This document shows, piece after piece, positions 48,383 through 55,700 of a stretch of DNA of 64,000 bases. The stretch's first letter is position 1. Each line of letters opens with the position of its first letter. The translations under genes were made by a program, and so were the position numbers. The stretch comes from Streptomyces formicae (lineage in GTDB: Bacteria > Actinomycetota > Actinomycetes > Streptomycetales > Streptomycetaceae), in assembly GCF_002556545.1 (NCBI RefSeq), contig NZ_CP022685.1, positions 4,504,001-4,568,000 on the forward strand. The letters are read 5' to 3'. Under the pieces are notes generated by a model that saw only the letters and a list, made by a program, of their open reading frames with translations, made no database searches and had not been told where the DNA came from.

Positions 48383-48900
48383 TGTGTACCGGTAATCCGG
48401 TGCGACACCACGAGAGCGGAACCAAGGAGAGGAATAATCCCCTCGGTTCACAGCGTCCTCGCTGTGCTGCCTGCACGAGCCTCAAGGGCCGTACAGGACT
48501 TTTTCAAAGGAACCTCAACTCACCGAAGTGAGTCGGGGTATCAACATATCTGGCGTTGACTTTTGGCACGCTGTTGAGTTCTCAAGGAACGGACGCTTCC
48601 TTTGTACTCACCCTCTCGGGCTTTCCTCCGGGCGCTTCCCTTCGGTGTTTCTTTTTGTTCTTCGTTCTTGCGTTTCCGACTCTATCAGACTCTTTCGTGT
48701 CCGACTTCCTCGGTGCCTTTCCGGTTCCCGCTCCAGCCTTTCGGCTTTCGCGTTTCCCTTTCCGGCGGTTCCGACTCTATCAGATCCTTTCGGGCCCGAT
48801 TCCCAGTCGAAGTGGGGTTGTCTTCCCGGCTGTTGGGCCGTTCCGACGTCTCAAACTCTAGCGGGTTTTCCCGGCGACTCATAATCGAGTCTTGGAATTG
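48383..48900 (-). promoter_or_regulatory. rRNA operon leader and tandem promoters
   Basis: The minus strand is less GC-rich here. Two copies of CTGATAGAGTCGGAA occur at 48674-48688 and 48769-48783, exactly 95 bp apart, each with TAGAGT as a candidate -10. A third TAGAGT is at 48855-48860, giving at least three tandem promoters. The leader part nearest 16S has TTGAGAACTCAACAG (complement of 48571-48585), resembling a motif also found in the spacer. No protein gene fits. Confidence 0.7.
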
Positions 48901-49065
48901 AATTCGGGCATGCCGAATGCGTTCCGTTGGGAGGTTGTGCTGAGTTTGGTTTGCCGCTCAACAGCGGCGGGAGGTGCTGTCGCAGAACCGTTACGGCTCT
49001 GTGGCAACCCGAAGAACCTTACGGATCGGGCAGGTGGCTGTCAACCTTCGCAGGTGGACGGTTTC

Positions 49066-49088
49066 GCGGCCGGTCGTGGACCGGCCGC
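49066..49088 (-). terminator. Hairpin after the marR gene
   Basis: GCGGCCGGTC (49066-49075) and GACCGGCCGC (49079-49088) pair perfectly around GTG. It lies 20 bp after the stop of the minus-strand MarR gene. The rest of 48901-49065 shows nothing I can name. Confidence 0.7.
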
Positions 49089-49108
49089 GGGCCCTCGGGC
49101 CGGGTCGT

Positions 49109-49657
49109 TCAGTCCAGGTCGTTGAGGCGGCCGCCGGCATCCGGCTGGGCGTCCTCGACCCGGCGGAGGAGGCGGGTCAGTACTTCCCCGAGGACACCGC
49201 GCTCGTCCTGGGACAGGTCCTGGAGGAGGTCCTCCTCGAAGACCGTGGCGAGGCGCATCGCCTCCAGCCACTTCTCGCGGCCCTCCGCCGTCAGCTCGAC
49301 GATCACACGGACGCGGTTGGACTCGTCGCGGTCCCTGGTGACGAGGCCCTCCCCGACCATGCGGTCGATGCGGTGGGTCATGGCCGCCGGGGTGAGGCCG
49401 AGGCGCTTGGCCAGTTCCCCGGGTCCCATTTGGTAGGGGGCTCCGGAGAGCACCAGGGCCTTGAGGACCTCCCACTCGGCGTTGCTGATGCCGAGCGTCG
49501 CGGTCTGGCGGCCGTAGGCGACGTTCATGCGGCGGTTCAGCCGGCCGAGGGCCGAGACGATCTCCTCGACCTGGGGGTCGAGGTCCTGGAACTCCCGTTG
49601 GTACGCGGCGATCTGCTCTTCAAGTGTCGGCTCACTCGGGCCGGGGGTGTCACCCAT
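49109..49657 (-). CDS. MarR-family transcriptional regulator
   Basis: 182 residues from the ATG ending at 49657; an upstream GTG at 49681 is less likely. Winged helix region: WEVLKALVLSGAPYQMGPGE, LAKRLGLTPAAMTHRIDRMV (recognition helix), EGLVTRDRDESNRVRVIVEL (wing). Long N-terminal helix for dimerisation. Divergent from an MFS transporter gene 110 bp away, so it most likely represses that exporter and is relieved by its substrate. Confidence 0.93.
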   Translation of the reverse strand: MGDTPGPSEPTLEEQIAAYQREFQDLDPQVEEIVSALGRLNRRMNVAYGRQTATLGISNAEWEVLKALVLSGAPYQMGPGELAKRLGLTPAAMTHRIDRMVGEGLVTRDRDESNRVRVIVELTAEGREKWLEAMRLATVFEEDLLQDLSQDERGVLGEVLTRLLRRVEDAQPDAGGRLNDLD

Positions 49658-49688
49658 GGGCCGAGTATGGCACGCCCCCACTTGGCAT

Positions 49689-49746
49689 TGAAGTCCTTCA
49701 GTGTGTACTGTTTAGATCCTAACTTTAGCTTCGAAGTCTTCACTTC
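49689..49746. promoter_or_regulatory. Short palindromes in the marR/MFS promoter region
   Basis: TGAAG/CTTCA (49689-49700), TTAG/CTAA (49712-49722) and GAAGT/ACTTC (49733-49746) are clustered in an AT-rich block between divergent genes. They are candidate MarR operators overlapping both promoters. Confidence 0.5.
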
Positions 49747-49767
49747 TAACTCCTAAGGCAGGTGAAA

Positions 49768-51045
49768 GTGACCAGGGCGATGGGCGCGCAGATGCGCCGG
49801 ATCCACGTGGGCAACGCACTGAGTGCGTTCGGTCTCGGCTTTACCGTCCCCTTCCTGTACGTCTACGTGGCGCAGGTGCGGGATCTGGGTGCGGTGACGG
49901 CGGGCCTCGTGCTGGCCGCCTTCGCCGTGGCCGCGCTGATCGTGCTGCCGTTCTCCGGTCGGGCCATCGACCGACGGGGGCCGCTGCCCGTACTGATCGT
50001 CGCGCTGTTCACCGCCGCCGTGGGTGCCATGAGCCTCGGGCTCTCCAGCAGCCCCGAGTTCGTCCTCGCCTCGGCAGGGCTGCTCGGAGCCGGTCAGGCC
50101 GTGATGCAGCCCGCGCTCGCCACGATGATCGTGGAGTGCTCCACCCCGGCCACCCGGACGCGCGCGTTCGCCACCCAGTTCTTCCTGCAGAACCTGGGCC
50201 TCGGCGTCGGCGGTCTCATCGGCGGCCAGATCGTGAAGCACGAGCGGCCCGGCGACTTCACGCTGCTCTTCGCCATCGAGACGGTCATCTTCCTGATCCT
50301 CATCGCCGTGATGCTGACCGCGCGCATCCCCCGCTCGGCACGGATCGCCGACGCCACCCCGCAGGCGCGGGGCAGCATGCGGGACGTCTTCCGCAACCGC
50401 GTCATGCTCCAGCTGTGCGTCCTGGGCTTCGTGGTCTTCTTCGCCTGCTACGGACAGTTCGAGTCGGGTCTCTCGGCGTACGGCGTGGAGGCCGCGGGCA
50501 TCTCGCCCTCGACGCTCGGCATCGCCCTCGCCGCGAACACCGGCGCCATCGTGATCGCGCAGTTCGCGGTCCTGCGGTTCGTCGAGCGGCGCAAGCGCTC
50601 CCAGGTCATCGCGTCCGTGGGCCTCATCTGGGCCGTGGCGTGGATCGCCGCCGGGTACGCGGGGATGGGGCACGGCAGCCAGGCCATGGCCACCGCCGCG
50701 TTCATCTCGACGTACGCCCTGTTCGGGCTCGGCGAGACGATGCTCGCGCCGACCGTCGCGCCGCTGGTCGCCGATCTGGCTCCTGAGTCGATGGTCGGGC
50801 GCTACAACTCGGCCTTCGCCCTGGTCAAGCAGTTGGCCCTCGCGGTGGGACCGGCCGTGGGCGGGCCGATGGGTGCCACGCTGCACGCTCCGTACATCGT
50901 GATGTTCCTGCTGTTCTCGCTGGGCATGACCGTGCTCGCGCTGCGGCTCGGCCGGCAGCTGACGCCCGCGCAGAACCACCCGTACAAGGAGAGCAGCCGG
51001 GTCGTGGCGCAGGGCGCCCCCGAGCCGGTCACCGCCGGCTCCTGA
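49768..51045 (+). CDS. MFS transporter
   Basis: 425 residues with about 12 membrane segments (N-terminus GNALSAFGLGFTVPFLYVYV). The loop 2-3 motif appears as GRAIDRRGPLPVL, and the second-half counterpart at FVERRKRSQVI. I prefer the GTG at 49768, with AAGG nine bases upstream, over the GTG at 49762. Probable drug or metabolite efflux pump, paired with the divergent MarR regulator. Confidence 0.9.
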   Translation: MTRAMGAQMRRIHVGNALSAFGLGFTVPFLYVYVAQVRDLGAVTAGLVLAAFAVAALIVLPFSGRAIDRRGPLPVLIVALFTAAVGAMSLGLSSSPEFVLASAGLLGAGQAVMQPALATMIVECSTPATRTRAFATQFFLQNLGLGVGGLIGGQIVKHERPGDFTLLFAIETVIFLILIAVMLTARIPRSARIADATPQARGSMRDVFRNRVMLQLCVLGFVVFFACYGQFESGLSAYGVEAAGISPSTLGIALAANTGAIVIAQFAVLRFVERRKRSQVIASVGLIWAVAWIAAGYAGMGHGSQAMATAAFISTYALFGLGETMLAPTVAPLVADLAPESMVGRYNSAFALVKQLALAVGPAVGGPMGATLHAPYIVMFLLFSLGMTVLALRLGRQLTPAQNHPYKESSRVVAQGAPEPVTAGS

Positions 51046-51074
51046 GCGGGCCGTCCCCGAAAACGCACCTCTCC

Positions 51075-51105
51075 GTAGGCCCCGGTTCCCCGAACCGGGG
51101 CCTAC
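51075..51105. terminator. Shared bidirectional terminator over a stop codon
   Basis: GTAGGCCCCGGTTC (51075-51088) and GAACCGGGGCCTAC (51092-51105) form a perfect 14-bp stem. It ends the MFS gene; the stop codon of the convergent SpoIIE-type gene (51102-51104) lies in its right arm. Confidence 0.85.
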
Positions 51106-52775
51106 GCGCGTGGGAGGGCGAATTCGCACCAGACGGCCTTGCCGCCGCCCGGTGTGCGGCGCGAGCCCCAGCTGGAGGCGATCGTGGCGACGATGGCGAT
51201 GCCCCGGCCCGCCTCGTCGGCCGGTTCGGCGCGGCGGCGGCGCGGCAGGTGGTCGTCGCCGTCGGTGACCTCGATGATCAGGCGGCGGTCGGTGCGGCGC
51301 AGGCGGAGGCGCATCGGCGGGGTGCCGTGCTGGAGGGAGTTGGCGACCAGTTCGCTGGCCGCGAGGACGCCCAGGTCGTGCAGCTCGGGCGAGAAGCGCC
51401 AGCTGGCCAGGACGCCCGTGGCGAAGGCACGCGCGCGTGGGGCGGCTTCCACGCCGCCGAGCAGTTCGAGGGCCGCGTTGCGGAAGAGCTCGGCGTCGGA
51501 GCCGGTGCGGGCGGGGTGCTGGAGGACCAGGACGGCGACGTCGTCGTCGTGGTCGGCCGTCACGCCCAGGGCGCGGATCAGCCGGTCGCACACCACCTGG
51601 GGCGTGCCGGTCGCACCGGCGAGCGCGCGCTCCAGGGAGGCCACTCCCTCGTCGATGTCCTCGCTGCGCCGCTCCACCAGGCCGTCCGTGTAGAGGACCG
51701 CCGTCGAGCCGGGGCTCAGCGGCACGGACCCGGATGTGTGCATCCAGCCGCCCGTGCCGAGCGGGGGTCCCGTGGGCTCTTCGGCGCGGTGGATCACGCC
51801 GTTCTCGTCGCGTACGAGGATCGGCAGGTGCCCCGCGGACGCGTAGACGAGGCTTCCTTCGTTCGGGTCGTGCACCGCGTAGACGCAGGTGGCGATCTGG
51901 CTCGCGTCGATCTCGGCGGCGAGGCCGTCCAGGAGCTGGAGGACCTCGTGCGGGGGCAGGTCGAGGCGGGCGTAGGCGCGCACTGCTGTGCGGAGCTGGC
52001 CCATGACGGCCGCCGCGCGCACGCCGCGGCCCATCACGTCGCCGATGACGAGGGCGGTGCGGCCGCCGCCGAGGGTGATCACGTCGTACCAGTCGCCGCC
52101 GACCGCGGCCTCGGTGCCGCCGGGCTGGTAGGTGGCGGCGATGCGGAGGTCGTCGGGCTGCTCCAGCTCCTGGGGCAGCAGGGACTTCTGGAGGGTGACG
52201 GCCGTCTCGCGCTGGGCGCGCTCGCTGGTGCGCAGGCGCTCGGCGGCCTCGGCGTGGTCGGTGACGTCGGCGGCGAACACCAGGACGCCGCCACCCTCTT
52301 CGGGGCCCGCCGCCGAGCCGCCGAGCGGCAGCGTCACGGGGGTGCACGTAAAGGTGTACGACCGGCCGCCGGACGTCCTGCGGGACTTGACGGTGCGTGG
52401 CTTGGAGCTGCGCAGGACCTGGTCGAGGAGGGGCAGCAGGCCCAGTTCGTCGAGCTCGGGCAGGGCGGCGCGCGCGGGCTCGCCCACGGGGCGGGGGCCG
52501 AAGGCGGCGACGTACGCGTCGTTGACGTACGCGATGCGGTGGTCGGCGCCGTGCACGAGAGCGACGAGGGCCGGGATGTGGTCGAGGACCTCGCGCGCGG
52601 GCAGTTCGTCGATCTCGCCGACGGGCAGCGGATCCGGTCCTTCGGCGGGCCGCTCGACGCGGGCCGCCGGGACGGAGCTCTCGCCCCGCGGTGCCGGGGA
52701 GGTCCCCTGTTCGGTCCGCGCTGCTGCGCGGCGCTGCGTTCCGGGGAGCCGGGCGCTCCAGCGCGTGAAGTTCAC
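51102..52775 (-). CDS. PAS-PP2C-HATPase regulatory protein (SpoIIE-type)
   Basis: 557 residues from the GTG ending at 52775, with GAGG nine bases upstream; ATG 52820 is an alternative. Order: N-terminal linker, PAS domain (about 55-165; VALVHGADHRIAYVNDAYVA), PP2C/SpoIIE phosphatase (about 185-410; GGDWYDVITL, VIGDVMGRGVRAA, ASAGHLP, YTDGLVERR, DDDVAVLVL) and a RsbW-like ATPase (about 425-555; ELVANSLQHGTPP, GRGIAIVATIASSWG). Such proteins combine anti-sigma kinase and anti-anti-sigma phosphatase activities. Not near a matching sigma factor, so partners are unknown. Confidence 0.92.
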   Translation of the reverse strand: MNFTRWSARLPGTQRRAAARTEQGTSPAPRGESSVPAARVERPAEGPDPLPVGEIDELPAREVLDHIPALVALVHGADHRIAYVNDAYVAAFGPRPVGEPARAALPELDELGLLPLLDQVLRSSKPRTVKSRRTSGGRSYTFTCTPVTLPLGGSAAGPEEGGGVLVFAADVTDHAEAAERLRTSERAQRETAVTLQKSLLPQELEQPDDLRIAATYQPGGTEAAVGGDWYDVITLGGGRTALVIGDVMGRGVRAAAVMGQLRTAVRAYARLDLPPHEVLQLLDGLAAEIDASQIATCVYAVHDPNEGSLVYASAGHLPILVRDENGVIHRAEEPTGPPLGTGGWMHTSGSVPLSPGSTAVLYTDGLVERRSEDIDEGVASLERALAGATGTPQVVCDRLIRALGVTADHDDDVAVLVLQHPARTGSDAELFRNAALELLGGVEAAPRARAFATGVLASWRFSPELHDLGVLAASELVANSLQHGTPPMRLRLRRTDRRLIIEVTDGDDHLPRRRRAEPADEAGRGIAIVATIASSWGSRRTPGGGKAVWCEFALPRA

Positions 52776-52941
52776 TGCGGTAGGCCTCGTGGTGTCGCTT
52801 CTGGATCGGAAACACAGCATGTCGAGGGGCGAACGGCCCCGGTGTCGGCCTGACGGCCCGCCCATGGTCACACGAACAGTCTGGCCGACCGGACTGACAT
52901 CCGTCAGACGCCGGTCCTGTGCGGGCAGTTCCTGACTCCGG

Positions 52942-54330
52942 TCAGGAGGACTCCTTCGGGCGCTTGCCCCCGGCCGCGAGTTCGAACTCCGCACGGGGAT
53001 GTTCGAGCGACCCCAGGGAGACGATCTCGCGTTTGAACAGGCCGGACAGGGTCCATTCGGCGAGCACACGGGACTTGCGGTTGATGGTCGGCACTCTGCT
53101 CAAGTGGTAGACGCGGTGCATGAACCAGGCAGGGTAGCCCTTCAGCTTGCGTCCGTAGACGTGCGCGACACCTTTGTGCAGTCCCAATGACGCCACGGAG
53201 CCGACGTATGCGTGCGTGTACTCCTGGAGGGGCTGCTCGCGCAGTGCCGCGGTGATGTTGTCGCCGAGGACCTTGGCCTGGCGTACCGCGTGCTGGGCGT
53301 TGGGCGCGCACTCCTTGCCGGGGGCGGTGACGTCGGGGACGGCGGCCGCGTCTCCCGCGCCCCACGCGTGCGTGGTGCCCTCGACGGTCAGCTGTGCGGT
53401 GCACTTGAGTCGGCCGCGTTCGTTCAGCGGCAGTCCGGAGGCGGCGAGGACGGGGTGCGGTTTGACGCCCGCGGTCCACACGACGGTCCTGGTCGGGAAG
53501 CGCGCGCCGTCGCTGAGCACCGCGACCCGGTCCTCGCACGAGTCGAGGCGGGTCTCCAGGCGTACGTCGATATTGCGCCGTCGCAGCTCGCCCACGGTGT
53601 ACTTGCCCATCTCCTCGCCGACCTCGGGCAGGATCCGGCCCGATGCCTCGACGAGGATCCACTTCATGTCCTCGGCCTTGACGTTGTGGTAGTACCGCGA
53701 GGCGTAGCGGGCCATGTCCTCCAGCTCGCCGAGCGCCTCGACGCCCGCGTAGCCGCCGCCCACGAAGACGAAGGTCAGGGCGGCGTCGCGGACAGCGGGG
53801 TCGCGGGTCGAGGAGGCGATGTCCATCTGTTCGATGACGTGGTTGCGCAGCCCGATGGCCTCTTCGACGGTCTTGAAGCCGATGGCGTACTCGGCGAGTC
53901 CGGGGATGGGCAGGGTGCGCGCGATGGAGCCGGGCGCCATGACGATCTCGTCGTAGGCGATGTCGACGGCTCCCGTGCCCTCCTCGTCGGTGGCGAGCGT
54001 GGTGAAGGACGCGGTGCGCTTGGCGTGGTCGACCGAGCGGATCTCGCCGATGACGATGCGGCACTTGTCGAGGACGCGGCGCAGCGGGACGACGACGTGG
54101 CGCGGCGAGATGGATCCGGCGGCCGCCTCGGGCAGGAACGGCTGATAGGTCATGTACGGATCGGGCGTGACCATGACGATCTCGACCTCACCCCGCTTGA
54201 GCTCCGCCTTCAGCTTCCGCTGGAGGCGCAGCGCGGTGTACATGCCGACGTAGCCGCCGCCGACGACGAGGACGCGCACAGGGTCCGGGGATGCGGGGGT
54301 CGTCCCCCGGGAGATCGCAGCCTTCACCAT
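52942..54330 (-). CDS. Type II NADH dehydrogenase (NDH-2-like FAD oxidoreductase)
   Basis: 462 residues if started at the ATG ending at 54330; GTGs ending at 54342 and 54363 are open alternatives. Two dinucleotide-binding folds: VRVLVVGGGYVGMYTALRLQ (FAD) and TFVFVGGGYAGVEALGELED (NADH). Also GAGDAAAVPD near the C-terminal third and the terminal membrane-facing helix region KGYPAWFMHRVYHLSRVPTI. NDH-2 passes electrons from NADH to menaquinone without pumping protons. Divergent from the atrA-like gene. Confidence 0.88.
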   Translation of the reverse strand: MVKAAISRGTTPASPDPVRVLVVGGGYVGMYTALRLQRKLKAELKRGEVEIVMVTPDPYMTYQPFLPEAAAGSISPRHVVVPLRRVLDKCRIVIGEIRSVDHAKRTASFTTLATDEEGTGAVDIAYDEIVMAPGSIARTLPIPGLAEYAIGFKTVEEAIGLRNHVIEQMDIASSTRDPAVRDAALTFVFVGGGYAGVEALGELEDMARYASRYYHNVKAEDMKWILVEASGRILPEVGEEMGKYTVGELRRRNIDVRLETRLDSCEDRVAVLSDGARFPTRTVVWTAGVKPHPVLAASGLPLNERGRLKCTAQLTVEGTTHAWGAGDAAAVPDVTAPGKECAPNAQHAVRQAKVLGDNITAALREQPLQEYTHAYVGSVASLGLHKGVAHVYGRKLKGYPAWFMHRVYHLSRVPTINRKSRVLAEWTLSGLFKREIVSLGSLEHPRAEFELAAGGKRPKESS

Positions 54331-54703
54331 CCCATGACGCACCCGGCTCCCGAGTTTGTCCACAGGCCCGGCAATTTGTGTGACCGGAGGCGGCGCGTGG
54401 CGGGCGGTCGCGGGCCCGTCGCGGCTCGGGAAAGGTATGCAGGTCAGCGCGTGGAGAGGGGGTACGGGGGTGGGGTGCGATACGGCCTGAAAAGGTGCGT
54501 ACTCCGATCGGGGGGAACCCTGTGCGGAACCCGCCTCTTCTGAATTGACTCTGGCTCAACTATGTTCGTGTGACGTCGGGGTGTCGGGGGATGCACTCGT
54601 CGAGCCGAGAATTCGGGCTCGCGGAAGGGTTCGCTCCTCACACGCCGGTAGCCAATGGCGGGGAGTGTCTCCGGGGGGAGACGTCATTACCGGGGGAACG
54701 TGT
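54331..54703. other. Divergent promoter region of NDH-2 and atrA-like genes
   Basis: 373 bp with no gene. It is AT-richer around 54535-54575, where TTGACT (54545-54550) may be a -35 element. No clean spacing to a -10 could be fixed. G-runs at 54456-54475 and 54515-54522. Confidence 0.4.
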
Positions 54704-55480
54704 ATGCACATTCAGGAGACCCACTGGACTTCCGCTGCCGCATCGGCATCAGCCGTCGGCCCGAGCGGGAACGGACGTGACATGGGGGAAGGAGCGCGCA
54801 CGACGCCACTGCGTGTCGACGCACAGCGCAATCTCGAACATGTACTTCGGGCGGCACGCGAGGTCTTCGGCGAGCTGGGGTACGGCGCGCCGATGGAAGA
54901 CGTCGCGCGTCGCGCGCGGGTCGGCGTCGGCACTGTCTACCGACGCTTCCCGAGCAAGGACGTGCTGGTCCGGCGCATAGCCGAGGAGGAGACCTCCCGG
55001 CTGACCGACCAGGCGCGTGCGGCGCTCGGACAGGAGGACGAGCCGTGGTCGGCGCTCTCGCGCTTCCTGCGGACGTCCGTGGCATCGGGGGCGGGCAGGC
55101 TGCTGCCGCCGCAGGTGCTGCGGGTGGGCGTCGAGGAGGGCGCCCCTCAGGAGGACGAGGCGCGGGTGCCGCAGCAGCGGCAGTCGGTCCCCGACTCTCC
55201 CGAGCTGCGTCTGATCGAACAGCGCCAGGCGCCCGTCGAGGAGTCGACGATCGCGGCCATGAGTGACGACGCGGGGGCGGCGACGCTGCTCGACGTCGTC
55301 GGACGCCTCGTGGACCGGGCCCGCGCCGCGGGCGAACTGCGTCCGGACGTGACGGTGTCGGACGTGCTCCTCGTGATAGCGACGGCGGCGCCCTCGCTGC
55401 CGGACGCGGCACAGCAGGCGGCGGCCTCTTCGCGGCTGCTCGACATCCTGCTCGAAGGGCTGCGCTCGCGGCCCGCGTAG
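54704..55480 (+). CDS. atrA: TetR-family regulator, AtrA-like
   Basis: 258 residues. ATG at 54704 with GGGGGA six bases upstream; ATG 54782 is also possible. Helix-turn-helix: LRAAREVFGELGYGAPMEDV and RARVGVGTVYRRFPSKDVLV. From memory this closely follows AtrA (SCO4118), the TetR protein that activates actII-ORF4, nagE2 and ssgR in S. coelicolor and responds to central metabolism. The neighbourhood, with NDH-2 before and a sigma factor after, fits. The middle has a Gln/Glu-rich insert (GAPQEDEARVPQQRQSVPDS) before the ligand-binding helices. Confidence 0.82.
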   Translation: MHIQETHWTSAAASASAVGPSGNGRDMGEGARTTPLRVDAQRNLEHVLRAAREVFGELGYGAPMEDVARRARVGVGTVYRRFPSKDVLVRRIAEEETSRLTDQARAALGQEDEPWSALSRFLRTSVASGAGRLLPPQVLRVGVEEGAPQEDEARVPQQRQSVPDSPELRLIEQRQAPVEESTIAAMSDDAGAATLLDVVGRLVDRARAAGELRPDVTVSDVLLVIATAAPSLPDAAQQAAASSRLLDILLEGLRSRPA

Positions 55481-55519
55481 CCGGATCGGTTCGCCTGTCC
55501 GCTCGCTCCATGCGGTGGA

Positions 55520-55554
55520 GGCTCAACTCCAGTGATCGCAGCGACTGTTGAGCC
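55520..55554 (+). promoter_or_regulatory. Inverted repeat between the atrA-like and sigma genes
   Basis: GGCTCAAC (55520-55527) and GTTGAGCC (55547-55554) pair with a 19-bp loop, about 40 bp after the atrA-like stop. Could be a terminator of that gene or an operator for the sigma gene. Confidence 0.45.
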
Positions 55555-55700
55555 TTCCCCGAATGGGTGAACGGTAGTGCTCGATTACGGGAAGTCGCCC
55601 CGGACGGGTGGTTGCCCGTCATCGCTGTCGGTCTGAGCGCGGCCGTGTGGCACTCTTTCCCGGTGGTCGGGTCTGAGTGTGCAACCGGGGGCGTTCCGCG

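Noticed and set aside
49753..52815. 1020-codon minus-strand frame opposite the MFS and in another frame of the SpoIIE-type gene
   Set aside because: Compositional shadow; the real genes have intact domain motifs.
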